Shown: positions 17,548-26,361, counted from the first letter of the stretch. The stretch: 64,000 bases of DNA from Thiomicrorhabdus sp033238645 (GCA_033238645.1 BQXR01000009.1:24232-88231), one strand, 5' to 3'. The notes: generated by a model from the letters alone, not told the origin. Program-made: numbers and translations.

Positions 17548-18072
17548 CTAATCTAGTATATCCTGGATCTTATGAAAATCATCGCTTCCCCATTGAGCAC
17601 CCCCAGACTTTTGGTATCGTAAAATACCCGCCTTATCAATAACAAATACCTGCGGAATAACGTCGACACCTAAAACAGTCATAGACTGTCGCATTCCTTG
17701 ATCAACCAATTGCAAGCCCTTATTAGGGTGGTCCATCAAATACTCTCGTAGCATATTAAGATCCTGGTCAACTGACACAGAAGCGACAACCAAATTATCT
17801 GAGTCAAATCGAGCAATAAAAGCTTTAAACTGTGGCTCTGTTTCCATACAAACCTTACACCAGGTTGCCCACAGCTTTAGAATGATAACCTGCCCCTTTA
17901 AACGCTCAACTGGAAAAGGCTCTCCCTCTATGGTTTTAAGTACCAATGAAGGGAAAGGCTTTTCCAGCTCCAGACTACTATACGCCCCCCCCTGCTCACA
18001 TGCAGATAAAACAAACCCACAAAATAAGCCCACAAGTACAACACAAATATTATTACAGAGCCTTTTTAGCAC
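17548..18072 (-). CDS. TlpA/ResA-type thioredoxin-like lipoprotein
   Basis: 174 residues. Lipobox LSAC places the lipidated Cys at residue 25. The thioredoxin-like domain carries KLWATWCKVCMETEPQFKAF (C-K-V-C redox pair) and the cis-Pro part VDVIPQVFVIDKAG. The residues right after the lipid Cys (EQGG) are encoded by a copy of the dispersed poly-G motif. Membrane-tethered TlpA proteins reduce periplasmic disulfides, often of apocytochromes. It lies 5 bp after the histidine kinase gene and upstream of the pentaheme-ccm run, which fits a role in cytochrome maturation. Confidence 0.85.
   Translation of the reverse strand: MLKRLCNNICVVLVGLFCGFVLSACEQGGAYSSLELEKPFPSLVLKTIEGEPFPVERLKGQVIILKLWATWCKVCMETEPQFKAFIARFDSDNLVVASVSVDQDLNMLREYLMDHPNKGLQLVDQGMRQSMTVLGVDVIPQVFVIDKAGILRYQKSGGAQWGSDDFHKIQDILD
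17985..18000 (-). repeat. dispersed poly-G motif, in-frame inside the TlpA-like gene
   Basis: On the minus strand it reads TGTGAGCAGGGGGGGG. It encodes EQGG immediately after the lipoprotein cysteine, a position that tolerates insertions. Confidence 0.75.
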
Positions 18073-18077
18073 AATCT

Positions 18078-19847
18078 CTAATCCTCAATAACAGCAATCT
18101 TGCCAATAACACCTGCTAAACGACCAGCAGAAAGAGGCTTATACTCGACTGCTACCCCCGAGTCTAACAAATCCTCCTTCAAACTTAAGGTGACATCCCC
18201 CGTCATAATCGCAGCTGGCACATTTTTTTTAAAAAACTGGCGCATTTTTTGAATTAAATTAATTCCTGTTTCACCCTCTTTCAAACGATAATCCACTAGC
18301 ATTAGATCAGGGAGTGGATAATTACAAAACTCAAACTGGGTCAATAAATCCTTGTAACAAGTCGCTGTTAAAACTTCAGCCTGCCAATACATCAATAAGT
18401 GCTTCATGGCTACTAAATTCTCTTTTTCATCATCGACTATAACAATAAACAAGCCTGAAACATGGCTAGGTATATCATCTTTCGCCACCCCTTCAGTCAT
18501 CATAATAGATTCCGACCCCGCTAAACTTAAAGAAAAGGTCAACTTAAAAAAAGTTCCATGACCCAATCGCGAGCTAAACTCAACAGGTACGTTTAAGAGG
18601 GTACTTAAACGTTTAACAATAGACAACCCCAGACCCATGCCTTTATTACGATCTCTCTCAGGGTTATTCAGCTGATAAAATTCAGAAAAAATATTCTTCG
18701 CTTCATTTTCAGCAATTCCAGGCCCAGTATCAATAAGCATTAATTCTATAGCCGTCCCCTTTCTCAATCGTGAAGCGATCAATAGCGTTGAATCTGGGCA
18801 GTGACAAATGGCATTAGAGATTAAATTCCTAACAATTCGCGCAAAAAGAATCGGATCAACATCAATCCAAGCATCACAAATTCGAGTACGAATGGTCAGA
18901 TTCACCTCCGCAGCCAGCAAATCAAACTCTTCGATAATGGTATCTATGGCATGTTTGACTGAAACAGACCTCAACCGAACCTTCAACTCCCCCGAATCTA
19001 TTTGAGCAACCTCAATGATCGCATTTAATTGGTCATTCAATACCTGCTGAGACAGCTCCGTTTTATGCATTAACTCTCTTTGCTCAACGGTCGTTAGACG
19101 CTCTTTTAAAACGGCCAAAAAGAGGCTTAACGAGTGCAACGGCTGGCGTAAATCATGACTTGTTGCCGCAAGCAATCGAGTTTTATCAATATTCGCTTTA
19201 TCAGCACAACGCCTCTCCTGTTTTAATCCATCAAGTAACTCAACATTTTCAAATCGCTGGAAAATGGACTCTGTAATTGATTTATAAAGGCTATTGGCAT
19301 AGAACATCTGTACCGCAACAAACACAATTAACAACAAACCAATAAATAACATCCCCTCACCCTGCAAAATAAATAGAGTGATTAGCGGTGCTGTCGCTAG
19401 AAAGGCATAGATATAGTAAGCAATACGACAATTGGCCAGCACACCTAAACTCCCTGAAAGGGTCATAAATATAACTAAAGTCAGAAAAATAACTGCTGAG
19501 GAATCGGAGGGATCAAGAAAAATAACAGGTGATATACCAAGCACAAAGCCCGACAAAGAGGCGCCTACGATAAAAACTCTCGTCCAAAAAGAAGCATCAA
19601 ACTCTTTTAAGTCTGCCCGATTGAATCGTAAAACAATTAATACTCTAAAAAAGATTAAGAGAACCGCCAGCAAAAACCAAAGTCCAATGACTCCCTTAGA
19701 TACATAAGGAACGGCAAACCAGAAAAAGCCTGCAATAGCCGTAGTACTCACAAACAAACCAACCATTGCATTCAGAGCAAGCCTATAAAGTAATCTAACC
19801 CTCTCTATTTCAACACTTTGCTTATTACTGATTCTTGAGTCGACCAT
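18078..19847 (-). CDS. hybrid sensor histidine kinase with membrane sensor and C-terminal receiver
   Basis: 589 residues. Residues about 20-185 form six or so membrane helices with no periplasmic domain, followed by a short coiled coil. The HisKA box is ATSHDLRQPLHSL with the phospho-His at 231. The ATPase has an N-box (NLISNAICHC), DTGPGIAENEAKNIF and GMGLGLSIVKRLS. The C-terminal receiver (about 470-589) has IVIVDDEKEN, acceptor Asp in LMLVDYRLKEG, MTGD and YKPL. The S-H-D-L-R-Q-P box is that of hybrid kinases in gammaproteobacteria that signal with LuxR-type regulators. The divergent regulator at 20033 is the likely partner; the ligand is unknown. Confidence 0.9.
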   Translation of the reverse strand: MVDSRISNKQSVEIERVRLLYRLALNAMVGLFVSTTAIAGFFWFAVPYVSKGVIGLWFLLAVLLIFFRVLIVLRFNRADLKEFDASFWTRVFIVGASLSGFVLGISPVIFLDPSDSSAVIFLTLVIFMTLSGSLGVLANCRIAYYIYAFLATAPLITLFILQGEGMLFIGLLLIVFVAVQMFYANSLYKSITESIFQRFENVELLDGLKQERRCADKANIDKTRLLAATSHDLRQPLHSLSLFLAVLKERLTTVEQRELMHKTELSQQVLNDQLNAIIEVAQIDSGELKVRLRSVSVKHAIDTIIEEFDLLAAEVNLTIRTRICDAWIDVDPILFARIVRNLISNAICHCPDSTLLIASRLRKGTAIELMLIDTGPGIAENEAKNIFSEFYQLNNPERDRNKGMGLGLSIVKRLSTLLNVPVEFSSRLGHGTFFKLTFSLSLAGSESIMMTEGVAKDDIPSHVSGLFIVIVDDEKENLVAMKHLLMYWQAEVLTATCYKDLLTQFEFCNYPLPDLMLVDYRLKEGETGINLIQKMRQFFKKNVPAAIMTGDVTLSLKEDLLDSGVAVEYKPLSAGRLAGVIGKIAVIED

Positions 19848-19941
19848 TACACACTCTGAATTACCCTAAAAAACTTCCTACAGCATATCACATCGATATC
19901 CAGCCACAGTCACACTTAAGGTAAAGCTTAATTGTACACAG

Positions 19942-19963
19942 ATGATTTATCAGCTAAAATCAT
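19942..19963. promoter_or_regulatory. inverted repeat in the divergent kinase/regulator promoter region
   Basis: ATGATTT, 8-nt spacer, AAATCAT: perfect 7-bp arms centred in the 185-bp gap between the kinase (minus) and regulator (plus) genes. The position suits an operator bound by the LuxR-type regulator, but AT-rich inverted repeats are common by chance here. Confidence 0.35.
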
Positions 19964-20032
19964 TACTTTAGTTAATCGTTTTTTTATATGAATTACTTTA
20001 TCTTATGTTCCGACTACCCTTGGATGATCTGA

Positions 20033-20659
20033 ATGAAACTGTTAATTTGTGATGACCACGAACTCTATCGTGATGGATTAAAACAACTACTAAGTAGCCA
20101 TTTTAAAGATCAAAACCTTGAAATACATGAAGCTGCAAATATGAATAATGTTTATAACATTTGTCAGCAGCAGAGTTTTAACCTGATCCTGCTAGACCTC
20201 TCCATGCCCAATTCACTGGGTGTACTTGGTTTAAATAAGGTCAAAAAAGATATCGCCTATCCTGTTGCCATTATCTCTGCCGATGATCGACTTGAAACCA
20301 TCCAGACCGCTTTTGATCAAGGCGTATTAGGCTACATTCCAAAAACCTATAGCTCAGTACAAATACTCCGCAGTATCGAATTGATGCTTGAAGGCAAGCC
20401 AGATTTTCCTAAAAAGCTTACTCTTTGTCAAAAAGAGAAAAAGAAAACTATCTCACCTAAGCAGCGTTTAGTGCTACAGCACCTTATTGACGGCTATAGT
20501 AATCGTGAAATAGCTGAAAACCTCTACCTAAGTGAAGGTACTGTCAAGCAGTATGTGAGTGCACTTTTAACCCATCTAAATGTAGAAAATCGTACTCAAG
20601 CCGCAATAAAAGGTCGTCGCCTACTAAAAGTAGGCTCCACAGCAAGCAGAGACAAGTAA
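20033..20659 (+). CDS. NarL/LuxR-family response regulator
   Basis: 208 residues. The receiver domain has MKLLICDDHELYRDGL, acceptor Asp55 in LILLDLSMPN, ISAD and the switch Lys in YIPKTY. A Lys-rich linker leads to a GerE-type helix-turn-helix (LTLCQKEKKKTISPKQRLVL, GYSNREIAENLYLSEGTVKQ). It binds DNA as a dimer after phosphorylation. It is divergent from the hybrid kinase 185 bp away, the usual two-component arrangement. Confidence 0.92.
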   Translation: MKLLICDDHELYRDGLKQLLSSHFKDQNLEIHEAANMNNVYNICQQQSFNLILLDLSMPNSLGVLGLNKVKKDIAYPVAIISADDRLETIQTAFDQGVLGYIPKTYSSVQILRSIELMLEGKPDFPKKLTLCQKEKKKTISPKQRLVLQHLIDGYSNREIAENLYLSEGTVKQYVSALLTHLNVENRTQAAIKGRRLLKVGSTASRDK

Positions 20660-20757
20660 AAAATAACAGCCAATCAATAACTGTTAGCTAGCATAATAGA
20701 GCCTTTTCAGGCTACAAAAGTCCTATCAATAACTCTCATCACAACAGTTAAAACCCT

Positions 20758-20763
20758 TATAAT
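20758..20763 (+). promoter_or_regulatory. -10 box upstream of tRNA-Arg
   Basis: A perfect TATAAT 18 bp before the tRNA 5' end. No convincing -35 hexamer lies at 17 bp, so only the -10 element is called. Confidence 0.5.
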
Positions 20764-20781
20764 AGCCCTGCTTAAAATTAC

Positions 20782-20858
20782 GCGCTCGTAGCTCAGCTGG
20801 ATAGAGCACTGCCCTCCGGAGGCAGGGGTCGGGGGTTCAAATCCTCTCGAGCGCACCA
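20782..20858 (+). tRNA. tRNA-Arg (anticodon CCG)
   Basis: 77 nt including an encoded CCA. The acceptor pairs GCGCTCG with CGAGCGC. The D-arm contains AGCTCAGCTGGATAGAGC, the anticodon arm is CTGCC-CTCCGGA-GGCAG with CCG at positions 34-36, and the T-loop is GGTTCAAATCC. All stems close. CCG reads the Arg codon CGG. Confidence 0.97.
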
Positions 20859-21040
20859 TTTTTACTCTTTTATTCTGCTTTCACAGCCATATAACAAAAC
20901 ACATCATTTACTTCCAAACTTCATTTACCGACTTACAAACAGTTAAATGAACACACAACTATTGACAACTTGCCTCCCCTCTTTAAGCATTTTCCTCTAC
21001 AATAATCGCAATTTAAATTTTACTTTTCTGGAGACAAGCT

Positions 21041-22210
21041 TTGCTGTATCAAGGGATTGAAGACTATCAACATGGTTCTGATAGTGCAACGGGTATTTTA
21101 ATCACCAATTTAGGTACGCCTGATGCACCCACTAAAGAAGCTTTAAAACCTTATTTAAAAGAGTTTTTAATGGATCCTCGCGTGGTTGAACCGCCACCAG
21201 CAAGATGGTTATGGCGTCTGATCCTAAACGGAATTATCTTAAACACCCGCCCAGCCAAATCAGCCGAAGCTTATGCAACTGTTTGGAATAGCGAAGGTGA
21301 GGGAGCCCCCCTACTCAATATTTCACAGCGCCAATTGAATGCTATCGCTAAGGTCGTCAAACCACAGTTTGAGGGGCGTGTTGAGTTTGCTTTAGGCATG
21401 CGTTACGGCAACCCTTCCATTGCCAGCGCACTTAAAGAACTGCAAGCCAAGGGTTGTCAACGTATTGTGGTTCTGCCACTTTACCCTCAATATGCTGCAG
21501 CTACAACCGCCTCAACCTTTGATGCCGTCACTGCTGAGTTGCAAACTTGGCGCTGGGTTCCTGAGATCCGTTTCATTAACCACTACCACCGTCACCCAGG
21601 TTATATCAAAGCATTAGCCAACAGCATCCGAGAGTACCAAGCAGAACACGGTAAACCTCAGTTATTAGTTTTGTCTTATCACGGTGTACCACAACGTTAT
21701 CTAGACAATGGTGATCCTTATCACTGTGAGTGCCATGTAACCTCTCGTTTAGTGGCAGAAGAGCTTGGCTTATCTAAAGATGAGTACAAAACAACTTTTC
21801 AATCTCTATTTGGTAAAGAGGAGTGGATTAAACCTTACACAGATGCCACGCTTAAGTCTCTACCTGATCAGGGTATTAAAGATATTCAAGTCATCTGCCC
21901 AGGTTTCTCCGCTGACTGCTTAGAGACTATTGAAGAGATTGGTGAAGAGAATTGTGAATATTTTGAAGAAGCGGGAGGTGAGAAATTTGGCTTTATTCGC
22001 TGCTTAAATGACCGAAAAGATCATACCGAAGCACTGGCAGATTTAGTGCTACAACATACTCAAGGTTGGGTTGAGAGAGATGGTTTTAACGCGGTTACGG
22101 ATCAAAAAGAGCGTAATACTGCAAAAGTGAACTCCAAAGCAATGGGATGCCCAGTTAAAATCACCCCTCAAAAACCTGCCAAAGGTGGATTCTTTTTCAA
22201 GATGTTATAG
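21041..22210 (+). CDS. hemH: ferrochelatase
   Basis: 389 residues from a TTG start at 21041, placed by GGAG about 8 bp upstream; no ATG precedes the conserved GILITNLGTPDAPTKEALKP. Other family marks are FLMDPRVVEPP, ALGMRYGNPSIASALKEL, the catalytic-His region LSYHGVPQRYLDNGDPYHCE, and the Glu-rich CPGFSADCLETIEEIGEEN. It inserts Fe2+ into protoporphyrin IX, the last step of heme b synthesis. About 30 C-terminal residues with a Cys-Pro tail extend beyond the catalytic core. Heme supply fits the cytochrome-rich neighbourhood. Confidence 0.96.
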   Translation: MLYQGIEDYQHGSDSATGILITNLGTPDAPTKEALKPYLKEFLMDPRVVEPPPARWLWRLILNGIILNTRPAKSAEAYATVWNSEGEGAPLLNISQRQLNAIAKVVKPQFEGRVEFALGMRYGNPSIASALKELQAKGCQRIVVLPLYPQYAAATTASTFDAVTAELQTWRWVPEIRFINHYHRHPGYIKALANSIREYQAEHGKPQLLVLSYHGVPQRYLDNGDPYHCECHVTSRLVAEELGLSKDEYKTTFQSLFGKEEWIKPYTDATLKSLPDQGIKDIQVICPGFSADCLETIEEIGEENCEYFEEAGGEKFGFIRCLNDRKDHTEALADLVLQHTQGWVERDGFNAVTDQKERNTAKVNSKAMGCPVKITPQKPAKGGFFFKML

Positions 22211-22215
22211 AAACT

Positions 22216-22941
22216 CTATAAACTACGCCCACCCTCTAAAGGTAGAATTGTTCCCGTTGTATAGGCACTATTCATCAAATACTGCACCGCTTGCCAAACC
22301 ACTTGCGGCCCAGGCTCAATGCCTAAAGCTGACTGTGCCAAACGCTTCTGTTTATACTCCTCACTATCACCCTCGTTAAACATAATCAACGCGGGCGCTA
22401 TGTCATTAACCTTTATTTCTGGCGCTAGCTTTTTGGCAAACCCTTTCATCATCGTTTGCATCGCAGCCTTGCTCGATAGATAGACAATATGCTCAGCTGA
22501 AACACGGTTAACACTGCAATCTGATAGAGAGATAATATCTTTTAAAGGACTTGATGATTGCTTTAACAGCGGTGTCAATTGTGCATTCAGAGTAAAAGGC
22601 ACTTGCACATGCAGTTGAAAAAGTGACTGAAAGTCAGCCGTGCTCTCCAACTGATCATCTGGTAACCACAAAGAGGCATTGTGAATAATACAACGTAAAC
22701 TCGAAACTTGGCTTTGAACAGTTTCAACTAAACTTGGCAAACTATCCGAGTGCGTAAAATCGGTTTGTAGCGCTAAAGCCCCCAAAGAGATTAGCTCCTC
22801 AACCTGAGGACGTGGTGTACGGTAGGTAAAGATCACAGGGTACTCGGCCTGTTGCAGAAACTGCTTAGCTAAATGATAACCAACTCGTTGGCCTGCACCC
22901 GTAATCAATATTGCATTTTGCAGTTTTTCCACCAGACTCAT
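22216..22941 (-). CDS. folM: short-chain dehydrogenase, dihydromonapterin/dihydrofolate reductase FolM-like
   Basis: About 241 residues from ATG at 22941; an in-frame TTG lies 7 codons upstream. The cofactor motif is ITGAGQRVGYHLAKQFL: the T-G-x-G-x-R-x-G form with Arg indicates NADPH and is typical of FolM/pteridine reductases. Catalytic residues appear in IVYLSSKAAMQTMMKGFAKK (Y-x-x-x-K). The C-terminus TGTILPLEGGRSL is also typical. It converges on hemH with 5 bp between stops. FolE2 at 29293 would supply pterin precursors. Confidence 0.85.
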   Translation of the reverse strand: MSLVEKLQNAILITGAGQRVGYHLAKQFLQQAEYPVIFTYRTPRPQVEELISLGALALQTDFTHSDSLPSLVETVQSQVSSLRCIIHNASLWLPDDQLESTADFQSLFQLHVQVPFTLNAQLTPLLKQSSSPLKDIISLSDCSVNRVSAEHIVYLSSKAAMQTMMKGFAKKLAPEIKVNDIAPALIMFNEGDSEEYKQKRLAQSALGIEPGPQVVWQAVQYLMNSAYTTGTILPLEGGRSL

Positions 22942-23012
22942 CCCATACAAATAGTAGACCAAAATTGGCCTTTATTGTAACTCAGGTAAGCCATTTAAAG
23001 CTCGACAAAATA

Positions 23013-23030
23013 TTTTGAGCAGGGGGGGGG
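23013..23030 (+). repeat. dispersed poly-G motif (intergenic)
   Basis: TTTTGAGCAGGGGGGGGG, nine Gs, in the space between folM and the Cys-rich protein gene. Confidence 0.75.
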
Positions 23031-23059
23031 ATAACCACGAAGACTATTTCAAGATAATC

Positions 23060-23284
23060 TTAAGAAGGGCTTGAAGAAACTTTTTTTACAAAAGTGATCT
23101 GATCATTTTTAAATGCTTGAATACAGTTAAAACAGATACAGGCTTTGAGCCTGCTCTTCTCTGGTAATAAATCTCGCAATGCTTGCGGGACTCGAGCCTG
23201 AAAACACCAGCAACTCTCAGCAGTAGAGACTTCACATAAATTGGCTTGCTGGCAAAATGGACAGCGTGTTTGAGAATCAGACAT
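23060..23284 (-). CDS. small cysteine-rich CWC-type protein
   Basis: 74 residues with RCPFCQQANLCEVS, ESCWCFQARVPQALRDLLPE and ACICFNCIQAF. The C-P-x-C, C-W-C and C-I-C-x-x-C arrangement matches the Cys-rich CWC family, a probable zinc-binding protein of unknown role. Its start overlaps the end of the exonuclease gene by 8 bp, so the two are co-translated. Confidence 0.8.
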   Translation of the reverse strand: MSDSQTRCPFCQQANLCEVSTAESCWCFQARVPQALRDLLPEKSRLKACICFNCIQAFKNDQITFVKKVSSSPS

Positions 23285-23792
23285 GCCTTGCAGGGCTTGT
23301 TGTTAGAGCAGCTGTTTTGACAAAGGTCTCTTGGATCAAGGCAGCATCAAAACTGGCTCTATGGCGATTGCCCTCTTTTTGAGCCTCAAGCTCATCTTTA
23401 ACCGCATGCCAGATCTCCATCTGCGGCTCTTTTAAAATCATCTCTAAAGAACTCACCGAAAAGTACATCTGTTTATGCGCTGAGAAGTAGAGCTGTTTAA
23501 TCCAGGTTGAATCAACCACCCAACCATCCGTGTAGACGGTCTCACCCTCTAAAAAAGTATTTAACTCCTCAGCAACAACGTGCAGAGGTTTACCATGCTT
23601 CTCTAAGATCTCTCTTGAGATATGGTGTACTTTTTCTGCCCCCTCATCCCAAAAAACCCACTCCTCAGCAGGCAGAATCAAACTACAGTAACGATCTCCA
23701 TTACTTCTTACCACACCAATTTCAATCGGGTAGGAATGCGGGCCAAATCCAGATGCCTCAACATCGACGATACTTGGAACACCTCTAAACAT
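23277..23792 (-). CDS. DEDDh-type 3'-5' exonuclease-like protein
   Basis: 171 residues from ATG at 23792, chosen because GAGGTG precedes it; an ATG 12 codons upstream is also open. PSIVDVEASGFGPHSYPIEI gives the D-x-E of ExoI, TDGWVVDSTWIKQLYF the second Asp region, and HRASFDAALIQETF the H-x-x-x-x-D of ExoIII, so the three exonuclease motifs are in place. It could act on RNA or DNA ends; no specificity is visible. It forms an operon with the CWC protein. Confidence 0.8.
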   Translation of the reverse strand: MFRGVPSIVDVEASGFGPHSYPIEIGVVRSNGDRYCSLILPAEEWVFWDEGAEKVHHISREILEKHGKPLHVVAEELNTFLEGETVYTDGWVVDSTWIKQLYFSAHKQMYFSVSSLEMILKEPQMEIWHAVKDELEAQKEGNRHRASFDAALIQETFVKTAALTTSPARHV

Positions 23793-23923
23793 AGTCACCT
23801 CTAACAAACAGACTTTAAACTTGCGCATAGCCTAACAGCTCTCACTTTAACGAGCCAGAGTGACAAAGGGTTTTACCTACGAATATTGATAACAATCAAG
23901 AGATGTATCACAAATGGAGATAT

Positions 23924-25108
23924 TTAACGTTCAATGCGCCCTGCTAAAGCACCTGCAATCAGCACAAACGCTGCGGCAGTAAATAGACACGCTTCCATAC
24001 CTGCCACTTGATAGACATAACCCGACAGTAGCGTGCCGACTAAACGCCCTGCCGCATTGGCCATATAGTAAAAACCAACATCTTTAGAGGTTCCATCGGC
24101 ATCGGCATAAGAGACAATTAGGTAGGAGTGTACAGCGGAGTTTAGAGCGAAAATAATCCCAAATATAATCAGGCCAACGAGAAGAATCCATTGCGGTTCA
24201 TAAGCCAACGTTAAACCCATTATGCTGGGAATACCCGCTAATGCAAATGCCAGTAACATCGCGGTTCTGGCCGTTGGCGGCTCACCATTTTTAAGCCCTG
24301 TCAGCTTTGGTGTAAAGGCTTGAACCAAACCATAACCGATTATCCATACGGCCATATAGATTCCAATTTCAGTGTGCTCCCAGCCTAAGACACTGGCTAG
24401 ATAGACCGGTAACGCTACGACAAACCAGACATCTCGTGCACCAAATAGAAAGAAGCGTGCGGCAGATAAACCGTTAATTGCGGGACTTTTAGAGAAGATC
24501 TCAGAAAACTTGGATTTACTCTTTGCCTTGCCTAGATTGCTATCTAAGAACAGCATAGAGATAAACAAAGCAATCGAGAGCATACCCGCCATTAAATACA
24601 ACGCATCTTGAAAGCCGACCGTTGCCAATAAAAAAGCACCTAGAAAGAAACCAACACCTTTCAGTGTGTTTTTTGACCCCGTTAGCAGTGCCACCCAGTG
24701 ATAGAGCTTGTTCTCAGAGCCATCCGCGCTCTGGGCTAAACTTTTGATACTGCTTTTGGCACTCATTTTATTCAGATCTTTGGCAATACCCGATAGTGCC
24801 TGAGCAAACATCACAAAACCAACGGTTAACCAATCAGGATTAACCGCTAACATTAACAATGAAATAACCTGCAAAAACAGCCCTAAGTCCATTGTCACCT
24901 TGAGCCCAAGCCTAGCACCAAACCATCCTCCAAAAAGATTGGTGACCACACCAAAGAACTCATAAAAGACAAATAACATGGCCAGCTCTAAAGGGCTAAA
25001 ACCTTGCTGATAGAAAAACAGCAGTACCAACATGCGCAAGGCACCGTCTGTCAGGGTAAAGGTCCAATAGTTAGCGGTTACTAAGGCATATTGTTGAATA
25101 GCGGTCAT
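23924..25108 (-). CDS. arsJ: organoarsenical efflux MFS transporter ArsJ
   Basis: 394 residues, about 12 membrane helices. N-terminal ALVTANYWTFTLTDGALRML and LSGIAKDLNKMSAKSSIKSL are characteristic of ArsJ rather than other MFS proteins. ArsJ exports 1-arseno-3-phosphoglycerate, made when GAPDH uses arsenate in place of phosphate. The GAPDH gene directly upstream on the same strand supplies that substrate. The product hydrolyses outside, so the pair gives arsenate resistance. The gap between the two genes (153 bp) carries a poly-G-motif hairpin. Confidence 0.9.
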   Translation of the reverse strand: MTAIQQYALVTANYWTFTLTDGALRMLVLLFFYQQGFSPLELAMLFVFYEFFGVVTNLFGGWFGARLGLKVTMDLGLFLQVISLLMLAVNPDWLTVGFVMFAQALSGIAKDLNKMSAKSSIKSLAQSADGSENKLYHWVALLTGSKNTLKGVGFFLGAFLLATVGFQDALYLMAGMLSIALFISMLFLDSNLGKAKSKSKFSEIFSKSPAINGLSAARFFLFGARDVWFVVALPVYLASVLGWEHTEIGIYMAVWIIGYGLVQAFTPKLTGLKNGEPPTARTAMLLAFALAGIPSIMGLTLAYEPQWILLVGLIIFGIIFALNSAVHSYLIVSYADADGTSKDVGFYYMANAAGRLVGTLLSGYVYQVAGMEACLFTAAAFVLIAGALAGRIER

Positions 25109-25208
25109 TTAAAGGAATCTCAATCGGCTTAAGGAATTTAAGCTGTTTAAAGTATATTTAAAGTAAATAAAGACGTGTATTTAAAACACTTGGAAGGTGA
25201 TCTTTCAA

Positions 25209-25240
25209 TTTGAGCAGAGGGAGCCCCCCCTACTCAAAAT
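25209..25240. repeat. poly-G motif as imperfect inverted pair between GAPDH and arsJ
   Basis: A TTTGAGCAGAGGGAG arm faces a CCCCCCCTACTCAAA arm. Both halves resemble the dispersed motif with substitutions. The RNA would fold as a hairpin inside the GAPDH-arsJ transcript. Confidence 0.65.
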
Positions 25241-25261
25241 ACTTACACAATTGTCAGGCAC

Positions 25262-26296
25262 TTATTGAGGAGGGTTATTTGCTTCAAGTGATTGGTTTAG
25301 CTTACCAGCCTTAACAGCTAACTCCATCATTCGTGCCACATAGCCTATCTCATTATCATACCAAGCCAACACTTTAAGCTGTGTACCGCCCACCACCATA
25401 GTAGATAGTGCATCAATGACCGATGAACAGAGTTCTCCCTCATAATCCACCGAAACGAGAGGACGAGTTTCATAGCCTAGAACACCTTCTAGATAAGTTT
25501 CAGAGGCGGCTTTAAAAAGTGCATTCACCTCTTCAGCTGTTGTCTCACGGTGCATCTCTAATACCAAATCGGTTAAAGAAGCATTCATTAGAGGCACACG
25601 AACCGCTAACCCATTAATCAAACCATTCAACTCAGGAAAGATGCTTCCAATTGCTTTAGCAGAGCCTGTTGACGTTGGGATCAGCGACTCAAAACCAGCA
25701 CGGGCTCGACGTAAATCTTTGTGACCATGATCTACTATTTTCTGCGTATTGGTACGATCATGAATAGAGGTCATCATACCGTGCTTGATACCGATCTTCT
25801 CTTGCAAGACTTTGATCACAGGTGCAATACAGTTAGTCGTGCAAGATGCTGCGGTAATAATAGGGTCTTTACCGGCTTCAAAAAGATGGTCATTAACGCC
25901 CATGACAATATTCTTAACGCCATCACTCATCGGTGCCGCGACAATGACCTGCTTCACACCCTGATCTAAATAGGCTTGCAAGCTCTCTTGAGTTCTAAAA
26001 ACACCCGTTGATTCAATAACCAGATCCACCTCTAAAGCGCCCCAGTTGGTTGCTGCAATATCTTGGTTCTGAGAGTAACTAATCGCATGGCCATTAATAA
26101 CAATTTGATCGGCATCTTCAACGGCTTCATGGTGCCAGCGACCGTGCGCCGAATCAAAATTTAATAAGTGTGCCGAGCCGTAAGCATCGGTAGACGTCTC
26201 ATTAATATGGACAATCTCTATCTCAGGCCAGTCATAAGCGACTCTTAGGGCTAAACGCCCCATTCGACCAAAACCATTAATAGCTACTTTTATCAT
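25262..26296 (-). CDS. ArsJ-associated glyceraldehyde-3-phosphate dehydrogenase
   Basis: About 344 residues from ATG at 26296; an in-frame TTG lies 3 codons earlier. The NAD site is KVAINGFGRMGRLALR, the catalytic Cys is in ITAASCTTNCIAPV, the substrate loop is SIHDRTNTQKIVD, and the C-terminus has WYDNEIGYVARM. HEAVEDADQIVINGHAISYS and the R-x-x-x-G-F-E-S-L-I-P-T-S-T-G-S-A-K stretch fit a GAPDH. Location upstream of arsJ indicates the arsenate-detoxifying role: formation of 1-arseno-3-phosphoglycerate for export. Confidence 0.9.
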   Translation of the reverse strand: MIKVAINGFGRMGRLALRVAYDWPEIEIVHINETSTDAYGSAHLLNFDSAHGRWHHEAVEDADQIVINGHAISYSQNQDIAATNWGALEVDLVIESTGVFRTQESLQAYLDQGVKQVIVAAPMSDGVKNIVMGVNDHLFEAGKDPIITAASCTTNCIAPVIKVLQEKIGIKHGMMTSIHDRTNTQKIVDHGHKDLRRARAGFESLIPTSTGSAKAIGSIFPELNGLINGLAVRVPLMNASLTDLVLEMHRETTAEEVNALFKAASETYLEGVLGYETRPLVSVDYEGELCSSVIDALSTMVVGGTQLKVLAWYDNEIGYVARMMELAVKAGKLNQSLEANNPPQ

Positions 26297-26349
26297 CACT
26301 CTCAACCATGTTTTTATTCAAATCGAGCATATCCTAACGTGTTTAAATA

Positions 26350-26361
26350 TCATTTAAATGA
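26350..26361. promoter_or_regulatory. palindrome upstream of the GAPDH-arsJ genes
   Basis: TCATTTAAATGA, perfectly self-complementary, in the leader region of the arsenate operon. A repressor site is possible; chance cannot be excluded in AT-rich DNA. Confidence 0.3.

Noticed and set aside
17357..17551. 64-codon plus-strand frame between the TlpA-like and pentaheme genes
   Set aside because: No ribosome site, poor codon use and AT-rich DNA; treated as non-coding.
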